From Agapanthus africanus (taxonomy: Eukaryota; Streptophyta; Magnoliopsida; Asparagales; Amaryllidaceae), in NCBI GenBank assembly GCA_030015575.1, contig CM057338.1, forward strand, positions 634,810,189 through 634,874,188: a stretch of 64,000 nucleotides of DNA, in the 5' to 3' direction. Shown here in pieces: positions 30,127 through 43,127 of the stretch. The translations under genes and the position numbers were made by a program. The number at the start of each line of letters is the position of its first letter. The first letter of the stretch is position 1. Under the pieces are notes generated by a model. That model had not been told where the DNA came from. It did no database searches and saw only the letters and a program-made list of their open reading frames with translations.

Positions 30127-32221
30127 TGTTGGAGATAGTGCCCTCAGAGTCAATTATTGGATCACAGGCACGTGATTGCAATGATTGAGGGAGGACCTAT
30201 GCCTGTAGAACAGTCTTACTCAAGATGATTGTATGCTATCTGGTTTATCTTTATCATCATGTACTGCTTTAGGTGACATTACAGATCACTATTGCACGTT
30301 GGTAGAGCCCTTAGGATTCTTGCTTGACGGCCAGCAGTATGATGGCGATCATATACGTGGGAGCTGGGGTCTATAAGCACATCCTTAAAAGGTCCCTAGT
30401 CGTGGGAGTTTTCGAGACAGGGCATCGATACTCCAGAATAGACTGGTGTATACAATCGAGACCCCGACGAGGGGTGGTGTCCGGTCTCACAAGCCACTGG
30501 TGTCAGTTGGTTCACCTAAGATGTATACAGGTGCTCATTGGGTTATAAGTACACCGGACAGGACTCGCCGGGAACCTGCTAGTTGGGATTATACCAGACG
30601 TCAGAAAGCAGTTCCCTGGTAACATGTGTACAGGTTAGTTCATCGACCTGCGATCGTCATTTGTCTCGTGTGAGTTCCGACTGTGCTTTGATTACTACCC
30701 TACCACGGCTCAAAGGATTCGTGCAAACAGCTTTTAGTTGGGTACAGTCCCAAGCCACATGGAGGTAGTGAGCGGACCTGCAGGGGTTCGTCTCTCCCGG
30801 TATTGGGGGTGAGGTCGCGCTGTGTCTAGGAGAGCCATTACACGGAGTCCTTAACTAAGGCTAGAGATTTACTGGTAGGTATTCCAGTAGTATCTCTGGG
30901 TGTTCTGGGCTACACTCCGACACGACTTGTACCGCTTTTGGGGGTCTGACTTTTACCAACCCCCTAGGCCCGCCATGCGATGCTCATAGACGAACGGACC
31001 GGACTATACGGATATTGTCACTGACAGGCTCAGTAGGGTGTCAGGATGAGTTCGCTCATCGACGTCCCTTTTGGTCAATACCTGGTAGCCCGTTAAGTAT
31101 GGCTAATACCTCTGACGTGCTAGTGGTTAAATCCACAGCCAAAGTGTTGACGAGTCTTTAGAGTCCCCAACAGACAGTTTCTAAAGTTTTGGGCGAAACG
31201 CTGTAAAGGCCGTATGGATATATGGCAGGGTTCGATCATATACGTGCGGTATTGCACGGATCATGATCGGACTGATTATACTAGTGGGCTTTGGTTGAAG
31301 TCGGATCCTAGTATTGTACAGTGTAGATTTTGTCTCATTGCATTTCTATTCGGTCGGAATACAAATGCGGGTATGTATATACAGTCGCGGGGTTTTCCTG
31401 TAATTTATTACGGGATTGTTTTTTTGAAGTTGCCAGTTTGCATTCCGTTTCGTCCATTTTCCTTTGTTTCTTTCCTTGGCTGAAAATTGGTGTGGAGGGG
31501 GTTATTTGTAAATGTGCAAATTAGCAAAGTGGAGGGTGGTTTTTGTAAGTTGTTGTTTCATGATGATTCTTCCATCCTTTGACTTCTTTTGTTCATCATT
31601 ACTTGACTTTGGTGATGAGATGGTTGATGGTGTAGAGACTTGGTTGTGATCATTTTTTTTTCTCATCATCACTCATTATTCACTCTATCATTATTGACCT
31701 CCCTCCTCTCTCCATCTTGGCCGGCCACTTCTAGTGTGGGGCTGTCCAAAATTTTTCTAGTGGGATTTTTATCTCTTTTGCTCATACAAAATCCAATAGC
31801 ACCATTTAAAAGTTCATCCCTCTACCTACACATCCAAATGGCAACTTCACATAACCCCTTGAGACAAACCATTCTACACTTAGCCTACAGCATTCTTGGA
31901 CACGTCGGCTCGCCAACTTCGTGCCCGAGTTGCCTCGGTCCAGAGGTGGGAGCCCGTAAAAAGACCTGGCGATGTGGTGCCCTTTCCGACGAGGAGATGA
32001 AGAACGGAGATTCCGCGAGGAGATCGGGATGGAGGCCAAAGACCGAAGGACACGGATCGCTCGGTATAGCATTCTACCCATTCTCTAGTTAGCTAGCATT
32101 AGGTTAATGGCCCGATCCGGGTTTATAGTCCGCTGTAGCGCCGGTTTCTTGTTTAAAGAAAAGTTATTGTTTCCGCATTTTGGCCTCGTACTGACGGCAG
32201 GGGCGCTGCCGTGCACTTACA
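30127..32221 (+). repeat. 3' LTR of family B copy 1
   Basis: 2095 bp, TGTTGGAGATAGTGCCC..CACTTACA, similar to the B copy 2 LTR at 53313-55461 (2149 bp). It shares a long block with the LTRs of A (opposite orientation) around GCCCGCCATGCGATG near 30968. The short ORFs within are chance. On the right it abuts family E sequence, so it was inserted into E. Confidence 0.88.
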
Positions 32222-33589
32222 ATTCGAGGAGGCGGATGAGGCCAATTGTGGGTACATGGTGGATCCGGTATGGTTCCCGGGGGCAAGAAATGTTTTTCGT
32301 GGAGTGGACGATGAGCTTGGCAGTGTGGCTAGTACCTACCGGTGATAGTATTTGGGCTCGGCGGATATCCGGAGGATACCGACCGGAGTCGAGAGATGAT
32401 ATGGGCCGATCCAGACTGACGGAGCCCGATATATGAGGATTTACGTGCCGATGATAGGCACAGGTTTCATGATGTTTTCGAGTTTCGGTGCTTGACACTC
32501 AGGTTCCATGATTTGATATGTCGTGAGCGACGCATGTTGATTTATATCCTCATATTTCCATGCATATGCTTTATCATATTTCATGCATGATGCTTATTGT
32601 CATTGGGTGACACGTGGACGATTTCCATATACATATTTTGACATTGATAACATTGATTACATAATTGGATGATATCCACTTTTTCATTGACTCCATGATA
32701 TAGTCGACATTGATCATACCTCATAGTGTTGATATGTTATTACTTGAGGCACTGGCATGAGTACTTGGCACTACATTCATGTATAGATGTTACATTGCCA
32801 CCTTATCATGCTTCAGACTTATTCATTTGAGTTTTATATATATATTTGATCGTATTGACCTAGGATTGTGTCATACAAACGATTCCTGCTCTGTGATGTT
32901 TTCTATTCACGAGTTGGCAACTCACCCCCGTTGTGCCACAGTTCTTGCAGGTTTTGCCGTACAGGTTTCATTGCGGCTTTTCTGGCATACTGCTCTCTTT
33001 CTGGGTGATTGCATTGGTAGGTGGGTTCACTCGCATCGTGACCACCTTTGTATTATATTATTCAGTTGTATCTAGAAATTCCATCAATCAAAACTTGTAT
33101 ATTGTTTCAGACATAGAAAATCAGTTATGTATTATTTCGACCTTAGAGTCGCGCGTTGTAGTATTATGGTTTTCATGTTGATTTTGAGTTTCCTTTTGAG
33201 TTGATCCTCGCCCTTTGGCGTTGTATATTATAGTGCTTGTGTGGTTATGACCGTCGATTGACGAAGAGCTAGCTCCCGCTTGTGGATGCCTTTTATCATT
33301 GTGTACATATTATTCTTGTTGTACCCCGTTCGGGGGCCAGTATTTACAAAAGAAACTCTGCCGAAATTTTCATAAAAGATGGGAGATTTTTAAAATGAAT
33401 CTTCGGCTTACCTATTTTGAAACTCTTGTTTTAAAAACTTGCTTTCTTCACTTCTTAAAAGTATTTCCTTTACTTATTACTTAAAAATGGTTTTAGATTT
33501 CTGGGCTTTTTGGCTTACTTGAATTAGATGTGGTCCTATAGACTTCATATGATTCAAGTGCCAGTCATGGGCTATTTCGGGTCGTGACA
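32222..33589 (+). repeat. Family E LTR-like repeat, copy 1 (3' part)
   Basis: Similar to the reverse complement of 51957-53170 and to 36326-37522. Shared blocks: GGATATCCGGAGGATACC, AACTCACCCCCGTTGTGCCA, CGTCGATTGACGAAGAGC, and an end reading TTTCGGGTCGTGACA. Ends of the form TGTCACGACCC are common in plant gypsy LTRs, but no primer site follows any copy, so orientation and lineage stay open. It is cut on the left by the B LTR. No gene seen. Confidence 0.6.
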
Positions 33590-36149
33590 CCATATCTTTT
33601 TATTAACACTTGTTGCATTTTACTGTATGTTTTGGGTGCATGGCTGTTATTTTGGGGTTACTATTGAGGAGAGAAAGAAAAAAAAAGGAAAAGATGAATA
33701 GAATATTAGGTATGGGCAAGAGAGAGATGGTGAGGGGGATTATCTTTGACTTTCATCTCACCATTTCCATCTTTTACTCTCCTCTCTCCTTCCTTGCTAC
33801 TGCTGCTGCTTCCTTCACTCCCTCCCCCTCTTCAACCCTCTCAAACTCCATGAAAAACACCCCAAAACCCTATCACCTTTTCACAAAAATTATGCATGAG
33901 CTCACTAGCAACACATGCGACCAAGAAAGCTTGCATTTTGGACACTTGGGGCAACTCAAGAATTTTCTTGAGTTGCCAAAGGAGGTAATTTCTGCACCAT
34001 TAGTGTAGTGTTTTAATTCCTTATGCATCCATACATGTTTCATGTCGATATTGAGTGGTTTTGTGGACTTAGAAAATTCTAGTTAGGGTTTATGGAAATT
34101 GAGAGTTGTGATGTGTAATTGAGCTCAATAGAGGCCACACAAACCCCCTAATGCTAGAATTCAGACCTAAACCAGAGACTAGAACCCTGGAATATGGATT
34201 TGGAAACCCGATATCGAAAGAATTTTGGATTCTGTGAGTGTATTATGAAATTTGCTAACACCCGGAGCCTCTGAAAATTATTTTGCAAACACAGAGTGAT
34301 GTGCAGGCAACTTGGAGTGTACCACCAAAACCCTAGCCCCTACCCTATCCTTTAGGCTGCAAATTAATTCCTTATGGCCGCAATTTGCAGTCAGAGCAGG
34401 TTAGAAATGATTCGTTTTTGTTCTAGGGCCTTATCTCTAGTAAAATAGACCCTTGGCATATGCAAAATTGACCAATTTGACTTAGGGTAAAATCTGGGAC
34501 CGTTTCCAATAGTTGCTGTTTTGATTCAGGGTTTTGTTTCTCGTATTTTGAATTTTGGATTTGCGTATTTGTGTTTTACCTCGATCACTTGACGTTTGTA
34601 TGACGATGTCGAGGACTGTTTGATGGTTTTGAAAGCGTAAGTCCATAGGATCTAACCTATAGGCCTTAGCGTGTCGTTTGGTTTTCTCGATGTGATTTTA
34701 ATGTGTATTTGCGATTGTGTTATCTTGTAGGTACCTTCTCGAGGGCTTCATACGAGGAAGAAGATGAAGGCGACATTGACACCGACACGCAGGATGCAAG
34801 GTTAGTAGATTATATCTACGGGGGAAGTCGGGTGGATGGCGTATAGCACCCTCGCAGTTCGATATTTAGTATAATATATATATACTATATATGATAGATT
34901 TATGCGTGACATGGATATTTTAGATTTGATTAAGTGTACTATGGTTAGATTAGGGTTTAGAAGTAAACTAGTATAGTTTCCTAGTTGCGAAACCTAGAAT
35001 AGGTTTACACCCACACGCACACACATGCTTACTTGCTATACTAATGCTTGGATGATAAGGATAGTGGATGATATTTGGAGATGAGTCGATGATATTGGTC
35101 ATAGTGCCATGAGATCGGTGATGTGATATGATCCGTATTTGAGATGCGACATGATATTTTAGCAGGTTCTTTAGGCGTGGTGTTTTTCATACACACGCAT
35201 GTATTTCATAAATGGTATCAGTTTTGTACTAGACGTAGATCAGTACCCCGATCATAATATTTGATAAAGAGGATACCGGATGATTAATGTGATAGATGTG
35301 ACATTTGACCCGTACCCAGATTTGGGAGGCCGTACGACGGATTTACCGTACGAGCTATATATTGACGATAGATCCGCACTATTGATTCGAGGATGTCATA
35401 TAATATGTTGTATCGTACGTGATATTATTGAGGCGGGATCACCGACTATCATACATGTATATATATATATATATATATCGACTCAGATGTAAGTGGTTTC
35501 CGTACCCCTTTTGATTAGTTGTTAGTTAGACATGTAGTTTACATAGTAGATGTCAGACTGGACCCGAGTTATACCTATTTCCAAAACCGACGAATCGTGA
35601 CACTTTTAAATACATACCAAGGGATACTACGGATATTTTAAAAGACGTATCTTTTCTTAAAAACACCGTAGTCCTTATTTTCAACCACCACGATTCGTAC
35701 TATTTCAAATGGCAAAACAGTATAACACATATATAGTAAGGTAAATTCCTTGTTGTTACATTATTATTCATTTACCATTTATTCTACTGCTCGTATTGCA
35801 TTGCATGCTTATATGTTATTGATTCATATTTCTTTGTGCATATGACATATAGCTAACCTGTATACATATATGCTTACACATGTATTTACATAGTTACATG
35901 CTCATATTACTGTTTCACGTTGCATATACTATAATTCATGGATTTCGCATTGCGATATGGTTTCACATGATGTTTTTCTGGATTGTTTTATCCCTGCGTA
36001 TATAGATCAGTAGTATGGGACGCTGAAATATATATGTATACCCATCGTATATATATATATATATTTGTTGTATGGGACGCTAATATATATATACACCTAC
36101 ATAATTTATAATCATGATGATCTATGCAATTTACTTATTCATTATATAT
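33590..36149. other. Unassigned AT-rich stretch between two E copies
   Basis: No conserved protein, RNA gene or match to other parts of the window was seen. A 132-codon ORF at 33610-34008 has pyrimidine-run composition and is probably chance. Intron-like edges occur at 34730 (TCTTGTAG before GTACC) and 34801 (CAAG before GTTAG), but no coding frame supports an exon. (TA)n tracts lie near 35460 and 36045. It may be the 5' part of the E copy that ends at 37522, which would then be ~3.9 kb long. Confidence 0.4.
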
Positions 36150-36325
36150 GAGGGGCCTATATGGTCGATATGAGGGGCCTATATGGTCGATGTGAGGGGC
36201 CTTTATGGTCGATATGAGAGGCCTTTATGGTCGATGTGAGGGGCCTTTATGGTCGATATGAGGGGCATATATGGTCGATGTGAGGGGCCTTTATGGTCGA
36301 TGTGAGGGGCCTATGTGCCCAATGT
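36150..36325 (+). repeat. 22-bp tandem array, about 8 copies
   Basis: GAGGGGCCTATATGGTCGAT-type units start at 36150, 36172, 36194, 36216, 36238, 36260, 36282 and 36304, exactly 22 bases apart. Units alternate between TATATGG and TTTATGG and between GATATG and GATGTG. Confidence 0.95.
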
Positions 36326-37522
36326 ATGGATGACATGTTATATCCCCTACCCCACATTTATTTTATATGCATTGCTTTATGTATTAGTAGTACCTGATAG
36401 AGTACCTTTCACGACTATTGCATATACACATTACCGTTTATTGCTTCATGTATTAGTAGTACCTGATAGAGTACCTTCATGAATGTAGCATACATATTGG
36501 GATATTGAGATATATATTTTGTGTCGATGCTTGACACCGATTTTCTGATGATTTCATTGATGATATTTGAATGTTTATTCAAAAATATCATTATATTAAG
36601 AAAACGGTTTTCTCATTCATGATGTCTTCTATTTTCATTTTACCGCATTCATACCTCATATTTATGATATGTCGTTACCTGAGGCACGACACGAGTGCAT
36701 GGGATTACACTTATGTATTGATGTTTACCCTCGCCACCTTTTCATGCTTCAGACTTATTTATTTTGAGGATATATATTATTATTGATCGTATTTGACCTA
36801 GGATTGAGTCATACATACGATTTCTACTCTGTGATGTTATCTATTCACGAGTTGGCAATTCACCCCCGTTGTGCCACAATTCTTGCAGGTTTTGCCGTAC
36901 AGGTTTCATTGCGGCTTTTCTGGCACACTGCTTCCTTTCTGGGTGATTGCTTGGGTAGATGGGTTCACTTACATCGTGACCATCCTTGTATTTATTTTAA
37001 TTCGTTGTATCTAGAAATTTCATCAACCAAACTTGTATGTTTATTCAGACTTAGAGACCAGTTGTTTATTATTTCGACCTTAGAGTCGCGCTTGTATTAT
37101 TATGGTTTCTTGATGATTTTGAGTTTCTTTTTGAGTTTTGATCCTCGCCCTTCGGCATTGTATATTATATTGCTTGCCTGGTTATGACCGTCGATTGACG
37201 AAGAGCTAGCTCCCGCTTGGGGTGCCTTTTATCATTGTGCATATATTATTCATGTTGTACCCCGTTCAGGGCCAATATTTACAAAGGAAACTCTGCCGAA
37301 ATTTTCAGAAAAGACTAGAGATTTTAAAAATGCATATTCGGCTTACTTATTTAAAAACCTTGCTTTTAAAACATGTTTTCTTTACTGCTTAAAAACTAGT
37401 TTTCTTTATTTACCCCTTAAAATGGTTTTAGATTTCTGGGATTTTGACTTACTTGGATTAGATGGGGTCCTATAGACTTCATATGATTCAAGTGCCAGTC
37501 ACGTGCTATTTCGGGTCGTGAA
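36326..37522 (+). repeat. Family E LTR-like repeat, copy 2
   Basis: It corresponds to 32430-33589 from about 36600 on. A ~70-bp duplication at ~36371 and ~36440 shares TAGTAGTACCTGATAGAGTA. The end reads TCGGGTCGTGAAA instead of GTGACA, and sequence then passes at ~37523 into the integrase of element D. No gene seen. Confidence 0.6.
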
Positions 37523-38230
37523 ATATGGTGTGGTAGGTACAGATTTAGATGGAACTTGATTCAATAGGTATGCTGCTATCTCCAGCGCATAACCCCAAAA
37601 GAAAATAGGCAACTCAGCGGTGCTCATCCTAGAGCGGACCATATCTAATAGGGTGCGATTCCTCCGCTCCGATACACCGTTGTGCTGTGGTGTATATAGA
37701 GGAGTAAGCTAAGAGAAAATCCCATTCTCTTTTAGATAATCTAGGAACTCATCGCTCAAGTATTCTCCTCCTCGATCAGATTGAAGGATCTTAATACATT
37801 TACCCGTTTGGTTCTCTACTTCGTGCTTATATTCTATGAATTTCTCAAAAGCTTCACACTTGTGTTTCAACAGGAACACATGTCCGTATCTTGAGAGATC
37901 GTCAGTGAATGTAATGAAATACGAGAAACCATTCCGGGCATGTGTAGACATGGGACCGCATACATCACTATTTATCAGTCCCAAGAGTTCCGTAACTCTT
38001 TCTCCATGTCCACTAAACGGAGTTTTGGTCATTTTGCCTTTGAGACATAACTGGCAAGTATCATAAGATGAAAATTCGAACGGATTCAAATATCCATCCT
38101 TATGTAACTTAGCTAGTCGTATCGCATTGATATGACCTAGTCTGCAATGCCACAAGAAGGATTCGTTTATTTCTGAACTCTTCCTCTTGTGTGTGTTCTG
38201 TATATTAAGAACTGTAGTTTGATTTAGAAC
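37523..38230 (-). pseudogene. Integrase of element D, truncated
   Basis: A 148-codon open stretch (38155-37709) holds WHCRLGHINAIRLAKLH, CQLCLKGKMTK, INSDVCGPMSTHARNGFSYF and QSDRGGEYLSDEFLDYL. The zinc ligands and first two catalytic Asp are therefore present. A stop closes it at 37709, before the catalytic Glu region, which continues in decayed form to ~37523 (TATGGTGTGGTAGGTAC equals the YGVVGT-type region of A). It is close in sequence to the integrase of A. Confidence 0.8.
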
Positions 38231-38263
38231 GTATATGTCATTATTTAGTGAGCCTGATCCAAT

Positions 38264-38783
38264 CTACTTTTGATTCAGGAAGATATTCATAACATTATCC
38301 TGTACTACAAAATTATATCTTTCTTTACTTAATAATGAAACTGATATAAGATTGCCTATTAAGGTCAGAATGTAATAGTATTCCTTCAGGATTATTGTAT
38401 TACCATTTGGTAATACAAGGTGATATTCGCCAACTTCTTTGGCTGCAACATTTGCACCATTCCCTACTCTTATGGAATGATCACCCTCTCCCAGTTCCCT
38501 ACCTTTCCGTAGCCCGTGTAACATATTACGTATGTGTGATCCCTATCCGGTATGTAATACCCAGGACGTAGAGTGAACTGAGAAACAGTTCTCGATAACA
38601 ACACACCCGAAGAAGATGCATCAACATACTTGTTCTTCGTTTGGGCGGCGTGGGAATCCGGATATTCCCCTATTTCCTGCTCTGTCTATTATAAGAAAGA
38701 ACGGAACCAACGTTCCCCTGCTCAGTATAATAAGCGGGTTCGGTCAATACATCCATATTATTATCTTGATTAAGGCCTGACAT
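38264..38783 (-). pseudogene. Shortened gag and dead protease of element D
   Basis: From ATG 38783 the reading starts MSGLNQDNNMDVLTEP and reaches the protease active-site region only ~230 bases later, against ~910 in element A; the gag core and zinc knuckle are absent. The active site reads WVLHTG followed by a stop, so the catalytic Asp is replaced by His. The protease-integrase spacer (ISVSLLSKERYNFVV) is still legible at 38264-38524. Element C starts with the matching MSHLYQDNNMDVLTEP. Confidence 0.65.
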
Positions 38784-40908
38784 GGTTGCTACCTGGAGAG
38801 AGAGAGAAGAAAACACTTTAGCGTATACTCTTGCAAGATTAGATTGGTTATTATCTTATCTAATCAGGATGGCTCCCACTGTTTTCATCAAATCTTCCTT
38901 CAAACCCTAAAAGGTAAGACTAGCCGGGATTAATTACACCTTACAAGTTTGCCAATCTTTTGGTCAGGCCAGTGTTGGTATTTAGAGGGAGGTTCCCAGT
39001 GCTTTCGCACGGACCTAATTAAAATAAACCTCATTTTCCCAGAGGCATAACCCCGTTAACACCTTTCTAGACACCTACTTGATCGGCTAATTGTGATGTG
39101 TAAAATTCTCCCATGAGTAACTCTTACTCGTAGTGGGTATCGGGGTCCAACTATATCATAGAAGGTATGCAATCTCATTGCAAATTTCAACACTAGAAAT
39201 TTCCGACAATATTTTTTTCCCCTGGCAACTTATGACATTAACATAGTCAAAAAATCTTAATCGGTAGCCAAGTTCAACCCGTCATTTCCTGATTGAATTA
39301 AACCCACCCGTACGACCCTTAACATAGTCAAAAAAGTCGCACGACTACCCTAATGCAATCGCATCTGATGCTTTAGCAGATAAACACTAATAAGCTACCG
39401 CACACTACGCCTTAACATAGTCAACAAACATAGCACGAATACTAAGTAGGACTTATCTGAAATGACAGAGGGCTACGTCAGGTTTTTTAGAAAACCTTTC
39501 GCGTAATGAACTTGATATCGTTGTAGAAACTAGTGATTTTGAAAAGGAGTGTTTTTGAGGCTTTTACTAGTTTCGCTAAAGAGGTCACTCCCGGTGAAGG
39601 GATCTCGGCTCTTTCCTTATCGAATAAGGTGCAGGATATTTCACAAATACCATTATGCAAAGCAATAACTGTAGAAGCAATCAAAAAAAAAACTGAGTGA
39701 GTTGTAGCATCTGCTGGTTTCGCTAAAGATATCACTCTCGGTGAAGGGATCTCATCTCTTTCCTTATCGAATAAGGTGCTGGATATTCTTCAAGGAATAC
39801 CGCTATGCAAACCAAAAACTAGAGCTACCAATTTTATAACTTTGATTCTACAATATATTTTAGGTTTCTTTTCTTTCATTAATCTCATTAATGACGTTCC
39901 ATCATTTATGCTTCCTAAGCATCACAGAAGAAACGAAAATACAACGTACGCTTATGCCATCCGCATTCGCCACAGTGTCCTGTTATGCACCGTTAGGTTA
40001 CTTAACTAACGGCATAGCGCTAGTGTAAAACATAAGCAATGTTTATTATATATCATATATACAATAATAAAGCATTCGTCTTACGCATATAAAATGATCA
40101 CATCACAGAATATTAGCAGCAGCAGAAGATAACATATGAAATGTTAGATATACTAGGAGGTCCGTGTTTTATTTTGAGCCTGTATAAAACACGGATTCCA
40201 CGGCCGTGATGAATAGCCAAACCCACATCCCTAGACCCCTACGTGAGGGGAAATTAACCCTCCCAATTCTAGGGTTAGGAGACCCGGTCTCGACTCCTCG
40301 AGATGGCCTCCTACTGAACCCTACAACCCGGTTGCTTGTGCTCTCCTCCTTGGGTCTATCCTAATGCGGAAAAGTAATAATATACAATGGTGACATCATT
40401 CTCAACCCGGAAGTGGCCCAATAAAAGAATATTACATACAATGAATTTTACATGAATGAAAATAAAAACCCCCATTTCACATAAAACCCCCGGCTATTCA
40501 AACCACGACGATCCAATATAACACATCACAGCAACACATAACATCACATGTCATCATCGTAAGTAAATATGCGTATCCCAATTGTCGTTGACATATAGCA
40601 ACAAAACCGGCAATACACCACATATTACACATACGGTCCCAGAAAAGAAAATGTCAAACTACAACATTTGGAATCCACAATCACCTTAGACATCATAAAC
40701 CCGAAATATCATATATTACGGATTTCATGCCTAACTTTATGAATTCCACATATTGTATCACATTTCAGAAAAAGCTAGACGACGTTAAACATTCCGATCG
40801 AATCAACAAGCACCCAAAATTTCCCAAATAGCTCAACACTTGAGCGTAGTTAAAAAATACTCATTACATGCCACAGTAGCTATGAACCAGCCGTAGAAGG
40901 GTCAACCA
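38784..40908 (-). other. Leader of element D (distal part)
   Basis: Non-coding. It carries the duplicated CCTTCACCGGGAGTGACC motif (39583-39604, 39731-39751, reversed), the triple motif TTGACTATGTTAA (minus strand; 39412-39424, 39319-39331, 39238-39250; spacing 93 then 81) and the hairpin CGTTAG/CTAACG at 39991-40011. Element C interrupts it at 40908. Confidence 0.7.
40904..40908. repeat. Target-site duplication AACCA (left) of element C
   Basis: AACCA precedes TGTTAG and recurs at 51257-51261 after the right LTR. Confidence 0.92.
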
Positions 40909-43114
40909 TGTTAGTTATATGTATGCCCTAGAGGCCATTACTATACATAGGATGTATATTGTAGTGGATGCTTGGACATATATAGGGAGGACTTTCTTGC
41001 TCGACATGATAGTATGCTATCTGGTTGCTCTTTACCTTAACGTGTACACTGATTGTCTCTCTGTTACATGTTGCTAAAGCCCTTAGGATGTGTACTTGAC
41101 TACCTGGACTATGATGCAGATCATACTAGTGGGGACATGGTAGTCCATAAGTACATCCTTCAAGGTCCCAAGTCGTGGGTGTATCGAGACGGGGCATCGA
41201 TATACCAGAGTAGACTAGCGTACACCTTCTCGACCCATACAGATAGGCGATGGATGATCACATATCCATTGGTGTTTGACATCAGAGATGATATACGGGT
41301 GCTCAATGGAGACTGGGTACACTGGACGGACTCGCCGAGAACTCCCAGATGGTATTATACCTTACGTCAGATGGCAGTTCTCAGGTGACACTGGTACAGG
41401 TTAGTCTGCAGACCCGAGATCGTCATAGAGTCTTGTGTGATTCCCACTGTGCTTTGATTTCCACCTTACCACGTCCAAGAGGGCGTGCAAAACGGTGGTT
41501 TTTGGGTACAGTCCCGAATCATATAGAGGCAATGAGCGATAGGAGGGGATTCGTCTCTCCCGGTATAGGGAGTTGATGTTGCGCTGTGTTCGATTGGCTA
41601 TAACCGGAAATCCCTGGCCAGGGTTGCTGAGATTTACTGGTAAGTGTTACCAGTAGTTTCTTGAACTGTTATAGACCTCATATCAACACGACTTATCGAG
41701 CTATTGGGGTCTGACGTTTACCACCCGTAGGCAAGATATGCGACATATCAGACGACGAGACCGGACTGTACGGTAAGTGTTACTGGTTGGATTCACAGGA
41801 GTGTGAGCGGGCTTGCCCGTTGATCTTCTGATCGCTCAATACCCGGGTGGCCGTTACGTTTAGCAGACCGCTTGCGGCTTGTGGGTGTTTGATTTGATCA
41901 TCACCTGCTGCCGGCGTATTGACGAGTCTTTAGAGTCCTACACAGAGGTTTCCTGGCTCAAGCGAAACGAAATAGGAGCGCATATGAGATATGTGCGGGA
42001 CCGAGAAAAATGCATGTATATGATACCGTATTCTATTCTCGCGATGAATGTATCGATTGTTTGTATGCGATATAACCTAATTATCGAATCGAGGATTGAT
42101 TCGATAAGTCGATACAATGGATATTAGTCGGTCATATGCGATGTGACCGGATCGTTAAATCAAGTGTTGATTTAATGATTTAATGTATAATTATATATTT
42201 GATATATTACTTTACATTATCTAGTATTTGTTCATTTAAGATTATTTTCTCACTTGAATGTGCACATTGTATATATGATATAGTTTTGTGCACTAGTTTG
42301 TATCATGTTTGATGATACATGCAAACTTGGGTGTGTGTATGCATTGAACCATCTTTAGGTAAATGGTTAGGGTTCTAATTTATTTGTTTATTTATTTATT
42401 CCTTTTTGGCAAAAACAAAATGGGTGGCTTTCTATGTTTTACACTAGAAGCTTCATGATACTTTTGACAAAGTCTTAACCATTTTGTTTCTATCCTTAAC
42501 CCTAACCATTTACCTTAACCCTAGTTTATTCTCTACACTAGTTAACTCACCCATGGTTGCAATATGATAAGGGTCACTTGTTTTTCTATTTTAATTAATT
42601 CATTTTTTCCATTTCTTTCTTCTTCTTCTTGAGGAAGAAAGAAAACCATTGCTAGAAATTTACAAGTGATCAATCCAAGTGAGAAATCCAAATCCAAAGT
42701 GAACCCACTTCCTATTTCTTCATCCTTTACCACTTTCCATGTAGTATAAGGTGTTTTCTTCACAAGTTTCATGACTTGGTGAAGGTGGAGCTTGATCTTG
42801 AGTTGCCTCGACGTAGATCATCTTCGGCATCGAAGTCGACGACCTAGCCCGATCATTTCTTCGACGAAACCATCGCTAGAGTCCGGGATCCGATGATCGC
42901 AGTGGTGGGACGTCATCATGGAGCTTAGGAAGCGGAGGACCGGATCTACAAAGGTTGTAGCCCCTTTCACTTTGTAGCAAAGTAGTTTGCTTGCTTGTTT
43001 TTCGCCTTTACCTCTTGTTAACGATCTATCATTAGGGTTTCTCGGCACATAATTTTTGAATTTGGCATGGTTGATGCCTTGTGGAACCTCTTGAGTGTGC
43101 CTAGTAACCCTACA
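40909..43114 (+). repeat. 5' LTR of element C
   Basis: 2206 bp, TGTTAGTTATATGTATGCCC..AACCCTACA. Near the start it has TGCCCTAGAGGCC, as in element A. The 3' end is a CT-rich and then GC-rich stretch next to the primer site. The ORFs inside are chance. Confidence 0.93.
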
Positions 43115-43115
43115 G

Positions 43116-43127
43116 TGGTATCAGAGC
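43116..43127 (+). other. Primer binding site of element C (tRNA-iMet)
   Basis: TGGTATCAGAGC one base after the LTR end CCCTACA. Confidence 0.95.

Larger units (their letters stand above)
15320..32221 (+). mobile_element. Family B copia-type retrotransposon, copy 1, 5' truncated and split by element A
   Basis: 15320-17776 plus 27874-30126 align in order with 56500-61184 of the second B copy and are followed by an LTR at 30127-32221. The 5' LTR and first ~1 kb are missing at the junction with the Tat element. The split at 17776/27874 is exactly the insertion site of element A. The left limit is judged from where similarity to the second copy begins and is uncertain by tens of bases. No intact coding region remains. 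Confidence 0.75.

Noticed and set aside
33610-34008. 132-codon ORF in the unassigned stretch
   Set aside because: Ser/Pro/Leu-rich reading of pyrimidine tracts, no motif, no support from other copies.
42480-42530. Telomere-like CCTAACC/CCCTAACC words (also near 50640 and 63080)
   Set aside because: Short, irregular and within LTRs; not arrays of the plant telomere unit CCCTAAA.
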